A stretch of 64,000 bases of DNA from Mycolicibacterium cosmeticum (GTDB taxonomy: Bacteria > Actinomycetota > Actinomycetes > Mycobacteriales > Mycobacteriaceae). The notes below the pieces were generated by a model. That model ran no database searches and was not told where the DNA came from. It saw only the letters and a program-made list of their open reading frames with translations. A program made the position numbers and the translations under genes. The stretch covers positions 62,001-126,000 of the forward strand of contig JACPVS010000002.1 of NCBI GenBank assembly GCA_016197365.1, written 5' to 3'. Positions 20,158-28,956 of this stretch are shown here, piece by piece. The first letter of the stretch is position 1, and each line of letters starts with the position of its first letter.

Positions 20158-21279
20158 TCATACGCGGATGTCGTCGAGCCGTCGGTCCGGCACCCCGCCC
20201 ACTTCGGTCTCCCGATGATCGGGGCGCCTGAGATAGTCGACGAGGCCACCCGGCGCATATCCGGCGAAATGGCTGTGCCGGAACACCGCACTGGAGGCGA
20301 CTGATTCGTGACCGCGTGTGGCAGCACCGATTTTCCGGTGAAACGGTCCGATCCATCGGTATAGGCCCTTGCGGGAATCCTCGAATGCGCCGTTGGGATG
20401 GGGAGCCACGCATATCTGTGCGCGAGTGGCTTCTTCAGCAGTCAGCGGGTCCGATGCCGAACACCGGGTGAACGCATCTTCCCGGTAACTCAACCCGCGA
20501 GCTCCTGCCCTGTGCGCCATCCACAACAAGGGGATATCGCTGAGGCTGCGCTCGACGCTGCCGCCACCGACGTCACAGTGCGCGCCACTGAACCAAACCT
20601 GTTCGACGACTTGACCTTCGGGTGGCGGGCTCTGTTGCGACCACAACGTGGGCCGGAACGGGCCGCGTTGTTCGTCGATGGAGACCGCGTGAAATGCGGC
20701 ATCCACGGTGGTGCTCAGATCTGTATCGTGAAATTGCCAGCGCCGGTTCAGCCAACTGATCACGTGCAAGCCATCGACGGGAACACCCAACGCGCCCACT
20801 GTGTCCCAGACTCCGATGAACCGAATCCTTGACTCGTAGGAGTAGGAGCGCCGGAAGATCGTCGCTGCGAGGCTGCGGGGATGTTTGTTCCGGTCGCGGT
20901 ACAGCTTGTACGCCTCGTCGATGCGACCTTCCTCCTGGCGGCGCAGAATGCCGCAGTTGCGTACGAAACCTGCTGTGCTGCGGGCGGTGAAGGCGCCGCG
21001 ACTGAACCCGAAGAAGTACAGCCGATCGCCCGGATCGTAGTTCTGCACCAGGAATCGGTAGGCGTCGCGGACATCTCGTGAGAGGCCGAAGCCGAAAGCC
21101 CCGCCGCGCAACCGCTCCCGCGGACTGGACCCGACTCCCTGATGATAGAAGACACGCTGCTCCCGCCCGCGATCGTCCACGTCGGCAAGGGCCAGCGCCA
21201 TTTTGGTGACGTTGGTCGGACTCTTCTGATCGGGCGTGTTCCACGTGCCGTCACAACAAATGACCAGACTCTTCGTCAT
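20158..21279 (-). CDS. DUF2235 alpha/beta hydrolase (Tle1-like phospholipase fold)
   Basis: A 373-residue soluble hydrolase of the DUF2235 family, which includes type VI secretion phospholipase effectors (Tle1) but also many free-standing bacterial and fungal proteins. The N-terminus SLVICCDGTWN, the nucleophile elbow GFSRGAFTAR, IGVWDTVGALG, and the late WFSGAHCDVGGG with the catalytic His are all visible. ATG 21279 is chosen because AGGGGGA ends 6 nt upstream. No secretion genes or immunity protein accompany it. The gene and its upstream region look less GC-rich than neighbours, hinting at transfer. Confidence 0.85.
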   Translation of the reverse strand: MTKSLVICCDGTWNTPDQKSPTNVTKMALALADVDDRGREQRVFYHQGVGSSPRERLRGGAFGFGLSRDVRDAYRFLVQNYDPGDRLYFFGFSRGAFTARSTAGFVRNCGILRRQEEGRIDEAYKLYRDRNKHPRSLAATIFRRSYSYESRIRFIGVWDTVGALGVPVDGLHVISWLNRRWQFHDTDLSTTVDAAFHAVSIDEQRGPFRPTLWSQQSPPPEGQVVEQVWFSGAHCDVGGGSVERSLSDIPLLWMAHRAGARGLSYREDAFTRCSASDPLTAEEATRAQICVAPHPNGAFEDSRKGLYRWIGPFHRKIGAATRGHESVASSAVFRHSHFAGYAPGGLVDYLRRPDHRETEVGGVPDRRLDDIRV

Positions 21280-21377
21280 CGCCATTCCCCCTGGACACGA
21301 TTGATCGGTATGTCCACGATGAACTACGGGTCGGAAGCGACGATGAGTAATCCGATACCTGTGTTTCCGATATCGGG

Positions 21378-22289
21378 TCAGGCGGTCTTGTCGGCGTCCA
21401 CGCCCAGAGTCAGGAACGTGCGCAACCTGTCGAGCACCAATTCCGGACGCTCCTCGATGATCCAGTGCCCGGCACCGGGCACCAGTTCCAGCTCGAAATT
21501 CGAGCAGTGCTCGGGCAACACCCGCAGCAGTTCCGGCGTCAGCACGGAGTCCGCAGTGCCGTGCAGCCACCGCACCGGCACGGTCACGTGATACTGGTCG
21601 AATTCGCCGCGCATCCACCGGGACGCCTCGCGGGTCTGGAAGGTGCGGTACCACTTCGAGCCTGCCAGAGCATATTTCGGCCGCGACATGCACGCCCGGT
21701 AGAAATCCATGTCCTCCTCCGGGGTTTCGAACTCGCCACCCACCCAGGAGCCCAGCAGCCGGAAGAAACGCATCTTCGGGTCGGCGATCACCCGCGGTCC
21801 GATGACCGGCAGCAGCATCGGGATCTGGTACCACATCCGCCACAGGTTGACGAAGGCCGTGAGATCGCGTTTGAGCCATGGGACGGCGGTGTTGATACCC
21901 ATGAACGACGCCACCTTCTCGGGATGGCGCAACATGAAGATGGTGGCGACGGGGCCGCCCCAGTCGTGCGCGACCAGGCGCACCGGGCCGACACCGAGGC
22001 GGTCGACGACCCCGGCCAGATCATCGGCGAGGTCGTTCTTGAAGTAGTGGTCGCCCGGCGGGGTCGAACTCCAGCCCGCGCCCCGCAGGTCCGGGCACAG
22101 CACCCGGTAACCGTCCGCGGCCAGCGGCTCGATATGGCGCCGCCACTCCCACCAGTTCTGCGGGAAGCCGTGCACCAGCATCACGGGCGGCCCATCCTCG
22201 GGACCGGCCTCGGCGACGTGAATCGTCACGCCGTCGCCGAGATCGAGGTAGCGGTGCTGCACGCCGGGGAGATCGGGCGGGTTGTCCAT
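21378..22289 (-). CDS. Epoxide hydrolase-like alpha/beta hydrolase
   Basis: A 303-residue alpha/beta hydrolase. The oxyanion-hole motif HGFPQNWWEW is near residue 40, the nucleophile Asp is in LVAHDWGGPVAT, and the catalytic His is in GAGHWIIEERPE; an acidic partner lies near TADSVLTPELL. An Asp nucleophile with this cap region points to soluble epoxide hydrolases or haloalkane dehalogenase relatives. Mycobacteria carry many paralogues (Eph family), so the substrate cannot be named. Separated from the DUF2235 gene by 98 nt with several CCGATA sequences. Confidence 0.88.
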   Translation of the reverse strand: MDNPPDLPGVQHRYLDLGDGVTIHVAEAGPEDGPPVMLVHGFPQNWWEWRRHIEPLAADGYRVLCPDLRGAGWSSTPPGDHYFKNDLADDLAGVVDRLGVGPVRLVAHDWGGPVATIFMLRHPEKVASFMGINTAVPWLKRDLTAFVNLWRMWYQIPMLLPVIGPRVIADPKMRFFRLLGSWVGGEFETPEEDMDFYRACMSRPKYALAGSKWYRTFQTREASRWMRGEFDQYHVTVPVRWLHGTADSVLTPELLRVLPEHCSNFELELVPGAGHWIIEERPELVLDRLRTFLTLGVDADKTA

Positions 22290-22322
22290 AGGGACAACCT
22301 ACGGTATCCGGTACCGCCGGTA

Positions 22323-23102
22323 CTAGTGCACCGCGAGATGGGACGCCGACTTCGCGGCCCGGGCCTGCCGGTACCCCAGCGCCGCGCCGCCGAGCGGAAT
22401 GAGCAGGAGACCGGCGAGGCCGAACCAGGACGTCATCGGCTGCCCGGGACGCGCGCTGTCCCAGCCGCTGGACGCCGAAAGGTCCAGCCGTGCGCGCGGC
22501 CTGTCCACGGCCTGCGGTATGCCCAGTGGCACAGGCGCCGGTACCAACATCGCCGGCAATGCGACGGTGACGCCCTGTTGCGGCAGCGAAACAATGGGGT
22601 GGATCGCGCCCTCACCGGGAGTGCGCCCGTTGCCGAAGGTCACCTTCGGGGCCACGAGGTCGGGCGCGGCCGCGAGCACCCCGGAGCCCGACGATGCACC
22701 GGCATCGGCGGCAGACGCGCTGATTGTCGGCGTCGGCGCCTCGGAATCGCCCGTGCTCGCCACCGCCTGCGGTGCGCGACTCGCAGTAGTGGCAGTGGTG
22801 GCTGCGGGGCGACTGGTGCCGCCGCTGTTGGTGGTGCTGGTGGCTTTGCCACTGTCCTCGCCACGGCCAAATCCGTTGCTTTCGCCCCGACGGGAATCGT
22901 TGCGGGGTCGATCCTTGCGGGATCCGTCGTCGCGGCCCCGGTTGCCGCCGCGGTCCGAATCGCGGCCACCGTGCGAATGAGTCGAATCACCGGGCCGGGC
23001 CACGGCGATTGCCGCCGTAGGCCCGCTGAACAGCACGAATGCGGCAAGCGCGGTGGCACTCGCCGCTACTGCACGCTTCGCTCGATGCACAGGACTCCCC
23101 AC
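22323..23102 (-). CDS. Exported low-complexity protein with C-terminal membrane helix
   Basis: A 259-residue protein with an N-terminal signal (AVAASATALAAFVLFSGPTA), a strongly charged Arg/Asp/Gly/Ser-rich region at about residues 40-85, a Ser/Thr/Ala-rich stalk, a short conserved-looking block (VALPAMLVPAPVPLGIP), and a hydrophobic helix near the end (GLAGLLLIPLGGAALGYRQAR) followed by basic residues. This is the layout of a cell-wall-spanning protein anchored in the membrane by its C-terminus. GTG 23102 has GAGGGA 5 nt upstream; GTG 23090 is an alternative. Function unknown. Confidence 0.7.
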   Translation of the reverse strand: MGSPVHRAKRAVAASATALAAFVLFSGPTAAIAVARPGDSTHSHGGRDSDRGGNRGRDDGSRKDRPRNDSRRGESNGFGRGEDSGKATSTTNSGGTSRPAATTATTASRAPQAVASTGDSEAPTPTISASAADAGASSGSGVLAAAPDLVAPKVTFGNGRTPGEGAIHPIVSLPQQGVTVALPAMLVPAPVPLGIPQAVDRPRARLDLSASSGWDSARPGQPMTSWFGLAGLLLIPLGGAALGYRQARAAKSASHLAVH

Positions 23103-23140
23103 AGTCTTCCCTCACCATACTGTGAACCGATGTTTGCGGG

Positions 23141-24154
23141 CTAGATTGCGTCGGGATCCTGACGCAGACCGTCCGCCGCCTTCTGCGCCAGACCGATCGC
23201 CGTCCGCGCCCAGTCCACCGTGGCGCCGGCCAAGCCACAGGCGGGCGTGATGCCGATCCTGTCGCGCAGCACCGTGCGCGCAAAGCCCAACCGGTCGGTG
23301 ATCGTCGCCGCCGCGGCCGCCACCTGCTCGGCTGTGGGCCGGGTCAGCGGAGCGGCTGACGGCACGACGCCGAGCAAGACGGTGCGGCCCGACTCCACGA
23401 ACTCCCCGACCCCGTCCAGGTCGGCCACCCCCAGCACCGCAACATCAACGGATACCCCGCCAATTGCACTGTCCTGCAACATTTTCCATGGAATATCCGC
23501 GGCGCAGCAGTGCAGTAGCACCTCACCGCCGATGCGTTGGGCGCATTCGTCGAGCAATGCCCCGGCCACCGGTGCGTCGACGGGATGCACCGAGGACAGG
23601 CTCGTCACGCCGGTGAGCCGACCGGCCAGCGCCGCGGGCAAGGACGGCTCGTCGAACTGGACCACCACCTCGGCGCCGATCCGGCGGGCCACCGTGGCGC
23701 GATGCGCGGCGACCCCCTCGGCCAGCGATCCGGCGAGATCGCGCAGCGCTCCGGGATCGGTGATTGCGCGGTGTCCATTGGACAACTCCACCTGGGCGGC
23801 CAGCGTGATCGGACCGGGCACCTGCACCTTGACGGTGCGTCCCGACACACCCCGCAGGCCGGCCTTCTCCCAGGCCTCCTCCAGGGCGTCCAGATCTTCG
23901 TCGAGCAGGCTGACCGCGCGGCGCTGCACGGCGCTGCGGCCAGGGGTGATGCGGTAGGCCCGCGGTGCGGTGTCCATCCCGATGTCGACCAGCAGGGCGC
24001 CCGCCCGGCCGATCAGATCGGCCCCGATTCCGCGGGCGGGTAGTTCGGCCAGATGCGGCAGCGTGTGTAGTTCGCCGACGATCACCGCCGCCGCCTCACG
24101 CGCGGATGTACCGGGCCAGGATCCGATGCCGGTCGCGCTGGCGAAAATACTCAC
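23141..24154 (-). CDS. MetE-like cobalamin-independent methionine synthase family protein (Rv3015c-type)
   Basis: A 337-residue protein related to the C-terminal catalytic half of MetE. ATGIGSWPGTS near the start, VQFDEPSLPAAL, HCCAADIPW (Cys/His that may bind zinc), and a late ITPACGLAGA segment are visible. It is less than half the length of full MetE, which it cannot replace; M. tuberculosis Rv3015c is similar and uncharacterised, so a methyl-transfer role is inferred. GTG 24154 lies 7 nt after TACTGT on the minus strand, rejecting the longer frame to 24187. Divergent from lpqA with only 35 bp between starts. Confidence 0.85.
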   Translation of the reverse strand: MSIFASATGIGSWPGTSAREAAAVIVGELHTLPHLAELPARGIGADLIGRAGALLVDIGMDTAPRAYRITPGRSAVQRRAVSLLDEDLDALEEAWEKAGLRGVSGRTVKVQVPGPITLAAQVELSNGHRAITDPGALRDLAGSLAEGVAAHRATVARRIGAEVVVQFDEPSLPAALAGRLTGVTSLSSVHPVDAPVAGALLDECAQRIGGEVLLHCCAADIPWKMLQDSAIGGVSVDVAVLGVADLDGVGEFVESGRTVLLGVVPSAAPLTRPTAEQVAAAAATITDRLGFARTVLRDRIGITPACGLAGATVDWARTAIGLAQKAADGLRQDPDAI

Positions 24155-24161
24155 GCGGCCA

Positions 24162-24167
24162 ACAGTA
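24162..24167 (-). promoter_or_regulatory. -10 box for the MetE-like gene (leaderless)
   Basis: Minus-strand TACTGT is followed by 7 nt and GTG 24154. It lies only 10 bp from the oppositely oriented box for lpqA. Confidence 0.55.
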
Positions 24168-24177
24168 TTCGATGGGT

Positions 24178-24183
24178 TAACCT
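24178..24183 (+). promoter_or_regulatory. -10 box for lpqA (leaderless)
   Basis: TAACCT is followed by 6 nt and GTG 24190. With the box at 24162-24167 this puts two divergent promoters in a 35-bp gap, so each -35 region must lie inside the other gene. Confidence 0.55.
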
Positions 24184-24189
24184 GCACGG

Positions 24190-24819
24190 GTGCGGGCCTT
24201 GGCGACGGCGATGGGGATCCTGCTGCTCGCCGGGTGCAGCCAGACCGTCACAGGTGAGGCCCACCGCACCGTGCCCGGTCTCGATGACGGCTCCCGCTCT
24301 CCCGTCGACGTCGAGGCCGTGATCCTGGATCAGTCCCGGATGCGCGCCCTCACGGGCGCCGGCGAGGACCTGACCATCGTCCCGACCATGGACGGCAAGC
24401 TTCCGGTGGACATCGACGCGCTCGCGGCGACGGTGCCCGACGTCTGTGCCTGGCTGTTCGCCGAGACCCAGACCTTCGGTACCGAGGTCGAGGAGTTCCA
24501 CAAGACGACCTTCCAGAACCCGCCCGCCGGCGGACTGATCTCCGAGGCCGTCGCCGCCTATCGTGACGAACCCACCGCGCGACGCGCCTTCGCCGACCTC
24601 GTCGGCCGGATCGACGGCTGCGCCGAGACCCCCGCCGGTCCACGGCTGGTCGGCGACACCGACATCACCGCCGACACCGCGCGAACTCGCACACCCGGTG
24701 GGTGCGGGCGCGACTATCGAGTGAAATCCGTGGTGCTCGCCGAGGTCACGGCGTGCCGGTTCTCGCCGGCGATCCCGGAGCTGGTGCTGACGAACCTGCT
24801 GGACAACGTGCCCGGCTGA
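24190..24819 (+). CDS. lpqA: Lipoprotein LpqA, PknH-like extracellular sensor domain
   Basis: A 209-residue lipoprotein with the short signal MRALATAMGILLLAGC, lipidated at Cys16. The mature domain resembles the extracellular PknH-type sensor fold of mycobacteria, with pairs of cysteines (DVCAWLF, DGCAETP, GGCGRDY, TACRFSP) that would form two disulfides as in PknH. It corresponds to M. tuberculosis Rv3016. No kinase domain is attached, so it would be a stand-alone binding protein. The start codon is supported by its leaderless promoter. Confidence 0.87.
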   Translation: MRALATAMGILLLAGCSQTVTGEAHRTVPGLDDGSRSPVDVEAVILDQSRMRALTGAGEDLTIVPTMDGKLPVDIDALAATVPDVCAWLFAETQTFGTEVEEFHKTTFQNPPAGGLISEAVAAYRDEPTARRAFADLVGRIDGCAETPAGPRLVGDTDITADTARTRTPGGCGRDYRVKSVVLAEVTACRFSPAIPELVLTNLLDNVPG

Positions 24820-24822
24820 AAG

Positions 24823-25890
24823 TCAGCGCACGATGGTGGCGCTGCCGAGGACCTCGTCGCCCGCCGGATCGGTGCGGTAGAGCACCATCGTCTGGCCGGG
24901 CGCCACACCACGAAGCGGGGTGCGCAGCTCGGCGTGCAGTTCACCGTCGCGCAGCTCGACGACCGCCTCCACCAGACCGCCGTGGGCGCGGACCTGCAGG
25001 ACGCATTCCACCGGCCCGTCGAACGCCGTTCCGGAGGTGAACACCGGCTTCTCGCCGCGCAGCGTCGACACCTCGAGGTCGATGGCCGCACCCACCCGCA
25101 CCGTGCCGGTCTCGGCGTCGATCCCCGTGACGTAGCGGGGCGCACCGTCGGGACCGGGTCCGGCGATACCGAGACCCTTGCGCTGGCCGATGGTGAAACC
25201 GTGCACACCGTCGTGCTCGGCGAGCACGACGCCACCGGCGTCGACGACGGCGCCGGGCCGGATGCCGATCTTGGCGCCCAGGAATGCCTGGGTGTCACCG
25301 GACGGGATGAAGCAGATGTCATGGCTGTCCGGCTTGTCCGCCACCGCCAGGCCGCGCTGGGCGGCCTCCTCGCGAATTCGCGGCTTGGCGGTGTCGCCCA
25401 CCGGGAACAGCGCGTGGCGCAGCTGTTCGGCGGTCAGCACGGCCAGCACGTAGGACTGGTCCTTGTCGGCGTCCACCGCTCGGCGCAGCCGGCCGCCGTC
25501 CAGGCGCGCGTAGTGTCCGGTGGCCACCGCGTCGAAGCCCAGGGCCAGCGCGCGCGCCGAAAGAGCCGAGAATTTGATCTTCTCGTTGCAGCGCACGCAC
25601 GGGTTCGGGGTCTCACCCCGCGCGTAGGACTCGACGAAGTCGTCGATCACGTCCTCTTTGAAGCGATCGGCGAAATCCCAGACGTAGAACGGGATGTTGA
25701 GGATGTCGGCGACGCGACGGGCATCCCCGGCATCCTCTTTCGAGCAGCATCCGCGCGATCCGGTGCGCAAGGTGCCGGGCGTGCTGGACAGCGCCAGGTG
25801 CACGCCGACGACGTCGTGGCCCGCGTCGACCATCCGCGCGGCCGCCACCGAGGAATCGACACCGCCGCTCATCGCGACCAGGACGCGCAT
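24823..25890 (-). CDS. mnmA: tRNA-specific 2-thiouridylase
   Basis: A 355-residue MnmA/TrmU that adds sulfur to uridine 34 of Lys, Glu and Gln tRNAs. The PP-loop SGGVDSS is at residues 8-14, the first catalytic cysteine in [13 protein letters not shown], and the second in [11 protein letters not shown]; the C-terminal beta-barrel ends with [12 protein letters not shown] 25890 shares one base with the stop of the iscS-like gene, which supplies the persulfide sulfur, so the pair is translationally coupled. An in-frame extension to 26103 overlaps that gene and was rejected. Convergent with lpqA, 3 nt apart. Confidence 0.96.
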   Translation of the reverse strand: MRVLVAMSGGVDSSVAAARMVDAGHDVVGVHLALSSTPGTLRTGSRGCCSKEDAGDARRVADILNIPFYVWDFADRFKEDVIDDFVESYARGETPNPCVRCNEKIKFSALSARALALGFDAVATGHYARLDGGRLRRAVDADKDQSYVLAVLTAEQLRHALFPVGDTAKPRIREEAAQRGLAVADKPDSHDICFIPSGDTQAFLGAKIGIRPGAVVDAGGVVLAEHDGVHGFTIGQRKGLGIAGPGPDGAPRYVTGIDAETGTVRVGAAIDLEVSTLRGEKPVFTSGTAFDGPVECVLQVRAHGGLVEAVVELRDGELHAELRTPLRGVAPGQTMVLYRTDPAGDEVLGSATIVR

Positions 25891-27074
25891 CACGCCACCC
25901 CGGCGCTGGCCAGCGCCGCCGCCCGGGCCCGCTGCACCGCGGCGGGCAGCGCCTCCAGGGCGGCGTCCACATCGGCATCGGTACTCGTGTGCCCCAACGA
26001 CAGTCGCAAGGATCCGCGGGCGGTGGCCGGTTCGGCGCCCATGGCCAGCAGCACATGCGAGGGCTGGGCCACGCCTGCCGTGCAGGCCGACCCGGTGGAA
26101 CACTCGATTCCCTTGGCGTCCAGCAACATCAGCAGCGAATCACCTTCGCAACCGCGAAAGGTGAAGTGCGCGTTGCCGGGCAGCCGTGCGTCGCCGAGCG
26201 CGCCGTTGACATCCACATCCTCGATGGCGGCGCGCACACCGTCGATCAGCCGGTCACGCAGCGCGCGGACCCGTCCGCTGGTGGCTTCCAGTCCCTCGAC
26301 CGCCACCCGCGCGGCCGCAGCCATGGCCACGACACCGGCGACATCCGGTGTGCCCGAACGCACATCGCGTTCCTGCCCGCCGCCGTGCAGCAGCGGCACA
26401 CACGCCGTGTCGCGGCGCAGCAGCAGCGCACCGACCCCGGTCGGGCCACCGAACTTGTGCGCGGCGACCGACAGTGCCGACAAACCGCTGGCCGCGAAGT
26501 CGACCGGGATGTGGCCGACGGCCTGGATCGCGTCGCTGTGCATCGGGATGTCGAATTCCGCTGCGATGCTGGCCAATTCAGTGATCGGCAGGATGGTGCC
26601 GACCTCGTTGTTGGCCCACATCGCGGTGATCAGGGCGATGTCGTCATGCTCGGCCAGTACCGCGCGCAACGACTCGGGCGACACCGCGCCGTCCGCGCCG
26701 ACCGGCAGCCACGTGACCTCGGCGCCTTCGTGTTCCACCAGCCATTCGACGGCGTCCAGGACGGCGTGGTGCTCGATCGGCGTCGTGACGATCCGGCGCC
26801 GGTGCGACTCGGCGTCGCGCCGGGCCCAGTAGATGCCTTTGACCGCGAGGTTGTCGCTGTCGGTGCCGCCCGCGGTGAAGATGACCTCCGACGGCCGCGC
26901 ACCGAGCAGGCCGGCCAGCGCTTCGCGGGCCTCCTCCATCCGGCGCCGCGCCGCGCGACCCGCAGTGTGCAGCGAGGACGCGTTGCCGACCGTCGCGAGC
27001 ACGGCGGTCATCGCCTCGATGGCAGCAGGGTGCATCGGGGTGGTCGCGGCATGGTCGAGGTAGACGGCGGTCAT
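25890..27074 (-). CDS. Cysteine desulfurase (IscS/NifS-like)
   Basis: A 394-residue PLP enzyme that takes sulfur from cysteine. The PLP lysine is in [12 protein letters not shown], the cofactor histidine in TTPIEHHAV, and the active-site cysteine in [12 protein letters not shown], near the C-terminus on a short mobile loop. It matches the IscS-type gene next to trmU in M. tuberculosis (Rv3025c). It is directly followed by mnmA with a 1-nt overlap, so tRNA thiolation is its likely main job, although iron-sulfur cluster supply is possible as well. Confidence 0.94.
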   Translation of the reverse strand: MTAVYLDHAATTPMHPAAIEAMTAVLATVGNASSLHTAGRAARRRMEEAREALAGLLGARPSEVIFTAGGTDSDNLAVKGIYWARRDAESHRRRIVTTPIEHHAVLDAVEWLVEHEGAEVTWLPVGADGAVSPESLRAVLAEHDDIALITAMWANNEVGTILPITELASIAAEFDIPMHSDAIQAVGHIPVDFAASGLSALSVAAHKFGGPTGVGALLLRRDTACVPLLHGGGQERDVRSGTPDVAGVVAMAAAARVAVEGLEATSGRVRALRDRLIDGVRAAIEDVDVNGALGDARLPGNAHFTFRGCEGDSLLMLLDAKGIECSTGSACTAGVAQPSHVLLAMGAEPATARGSLRLSLGHTSTDADVDAALEALPAAVQRARAAALASAGVA

Positions 27075-27121
27075 AGCCTGTCCAGGATAACCGCCCGCAG
27101 ATGGTCCCCCGGCGGCGCAGG

Positions 27122-27976
27122 TCAGGCCGCTACCGTTTCCCCTGTCGCCGGACTCTCCGGCGCCGCGTGCCCGTGCACCCGGTGGCCCTTCTCGCCGCGC
27201 ACGGCAGCCTCACACCGCGCCTTGAGCTCGCGCCGCGACGTCCCCGGCAGCTCCAGCGAGGGCACCCGCACGTGCACCACGGTGCGCCGGGCGGTGACCA
27301 GGCGCCGGATGGACGTCAGCAGCGTGTCCTCGCCGATGTAGGCCGGCACGGTGGACGGGCTGCCGTCGCGGTGGTGGTAGGTCAGCCGCAGCGGCTGCAC
27401 CGGCCGCGCGGCATCGACCGCCGCCTGGAACATGGCCGGCCGGAACTCGCCGTAACCCAGCCCGCACCACGTAGTGCCTTCCGGGAAGGCCACCACGGTC
27501 TGTCCGTTGCGCAACCGGGCCGCCACCGCGTTGACCACGGCGGGCAACCGGCGCAGGCTCTCCCGTTCGATGGGGATGACCTTCATGATCCGGGCCAGCA
27601 CACCGAGGGCCGGCCAGTCGATCAGGTCGGCGCGCGCCACGAAGGAGCCCGGCATGACGGCCCCGATGGCGAAGATGTCCACCCAGGACACGTGCCCGCT
27701 GACCACCAGCACGCCGCGCAGGTTACGAATCGGGCCGCCGGACACGGTGATTCGCACCCCGATGCAACGCAACATGAGCCGGCAGTACCCGCGCTGCAGA
27801 TGCGAGCGGCCGGGAAGCGGGACCGCGAGGATGGGCACCGCCAGAATCAGCAGCAGTGCCGCCGTCACCCGCAGCGTGGTGCGCACCCACACCATGGGTC
27901 GCGGGCCCACCGGAGCGGAGCCGGCGTGCATGCAACTGTCGTCGCAGGAGGCCTGCGGCAGCCAGGAATGGCTCAT
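27122..27976 (-). CDS. PlsC-type 1-acyl-glycerol-phosphate/lyso-lipid acyltransferase
   Basis: A 284-residue membrane-bound acyltransferase. A hydrophobic segment near the N-terminus ([15 protein letters not shown]) precedes the catalytic HX4D motif [10 protein letters not shown], the substrate motif VIPIERES and FPEGTTW. It is the counterpart of M. tuberculosis Rv3026c. Located 2 nt after the OlsB-like gene, it could act as OlsA, acylating lyso-ornithine lipid, rather than phosphatidate; this is inferred from the pairing. ATG 27976 is chosen because the longer frame overlaps the upstream gene. Confidence 0.85.
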   Translation of the reverse strand: MSHSWLPQASCDDSCMHAGSAPVGPRPMVWVRTTLRVTAALLLILAVPILAVPLPGRSHLQRGYCRLMLRCIGVRITVSGGPIRNLRGVLVVSGHVSWVDIFAIGAVMPGSFVARADLIDWPALGVLARIMKVIPIERESLRRLPAVVNAVAARLRNGQTVVAFPEGTTWCGLGYGEFRPAMFQAAVDAARPVQPLRLTYHHRDGSPSTVPAYIGEDTLLTSIRRLVTARRTVVHVRVPSLELPGTSRRELKARCEAAVRGEKGHRVHGHAAPESPATGETVAA

Positions 27977-27978
27977 GG

Positions 27979-28818
27979 TCAGGCTCCCGTCTCGGTGGCC
28001 TGCGAGACCGACCGCAGGCGTTTCAGGTACCGCACATCGGCTTTGCGTTTGTCGAGCAGCGCCGGGAAGTCGCCGACCCCGAAGTCGGGATCGTGGGCGG
28101 GTTCGCCGCACACCTCGGCGCCCAGGCGCAGATACCCGCGCATCAGCGCCGGGACGCTGACGCGAGCGGGCGGGTCGATCTCGTCGAGCGAGCGACCGTC
28201 GATGGTCACCGGCCGGTAAGGGCGCACCGTGAACTCCGCGGGCGCGCTGTGGCGGCGCAGGACGAAGTCGCGGACCCCGCGCAGCTGGCTACCCGGATCT
28301 TCACCTTCAGGGTGCGTGGGCACCGACACGCAGCCGGTGACGTAGTCGTAGCCGCAGCGGTCCAGGTAGGCCAGGATGCCCGCCCACATGAGCAGCACCA
28401 CGGCGCCGTTGCGGTGATCGGCGCGCACCACCGCGCGCCCCATCTCGACCAGGGAGGGCCGCAGCGTGTCGAGCGCGCTGACGTCGAATTCGGTGGCGGT
28501 GTAGAGGCTGCCCGCGGCGATCGCGCCGGGCGGCGGGAGCATCCGGTAGCAGCCGACCAGTTCGCCGGACCCGTCCTCGCGCACCAGCAGGTGATCGCAG
28601 TACTGGTCGAAGCGGTCGGCGTCCAGACCGTCGGCGGTCGAGGTCAGGGTGAACCCGGGTTCGGAGGTGAACACGTCATGGCGGAGACGCTGCGCGGCTT
28701 CGATGTCGCAGGCGTCGGTGGACAGCAGCAGGGTGTAGCGCGGTCCGTGGGTCGCTGAACCCTCAGCGGCCATCTGATCGGTGTCATCGGCCGGTATGAG
28801 TACAGATGCGGTGCTCAT
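27979..28818 (-). CDS. OlsB-like N-acyltransferase (GNAT fold)
   Basis: A 279-residue acyltransferase of the OlsB/hemolysin type. Diagnostic stretches are LRHDVFTSEPGF, FDQYCDHLLVRE, GCYRMLPP, LVEMGRAVVRADHR, and LDRCGYDYVTGCVSV. OlsB proteins transfer a 3-hydroxyacyl group to the alpha-amino group of ornithine, the first step of ornithine lipid synthesis. The counterpart is M. tuberculosis Rv3027c. With the PlsC-like gene directly behind, the pair has the layout of olsB-olsA. Start ATG 28818 (MSTASVLIPADD); upstream in-frame codons are untypical. Confidence 0.82.
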   Translation of the reverse strand: MSTASVLIPADDTDQMAAEGSATHGPRYTLLLSTDACDIEAAQRLRHDVFTSEPGFTLTSTADGLDADRFDQYCDHLLVREDGSGELVGCYRMLPPPGAIAAGSLYTATEFDVSALDTLRPSLVEMGRAVVRADHRNGAVVLLMWAGILAYLDRCGYDYVTGCVSVPTHPEGEDPGSQLRGVRDFVLRRHSAPAEFTVRPYRPVTIDGRSLDEIDPPARVSVPALMRGYLRLGAEVCGEPAHDPDFGVGDFPALLDKRKADVRYLKRLRSVSQATETGA

Positions 28819-28907
28819 AGTCAGCACGGTCGCCCAATCGGGTCTCGAGGCGGCATCGCTGGCGTGACGTGTCCGTGCACGCCACGTGAACACCGTGGGC
28901 AAACACA

Positions 28908-28941
28908 AAACTGCCCCGAAACCGAGGTTTCGGGGCAGTTT
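28908..28941 (-). terminator. Intrinsic terminator after etfA
   Basis: A perfect inverted repeat (16-bp arms AAACTGCCCCGAAACC and complement, only 2 nt between, so an effective 4-nt loop) begins 16 nt after the etfA stop and is followed on the minus strand by TTTTGTGTTTG, a T-rich tail. One of the few classical terminators in the window. Confidence 0.8.
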
Positions 28942-28956
28942 CGAAGTGCTGACGGA

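Noticed and set aside
20158..21279. DUF2235 gene as a type VI secretion effector with immunity gene
   Set aside because: No VgrG, PAAR, adaptor or immunity gene nearby; mycobacteria lack type VI secretion, so only the fold is retained.
23141..24154. Full methionine synthase MetE
   Set aside because: Less than half the length and lacking the N-terminal barrel; kept only as a MetE-like protein.
25891..26103. Extension of mnmA into the iscS-like gene
   Set aside because: Arg/Gly-rich, overlaps a certain gene; the PP-loop start at 25890 fits MnmA.
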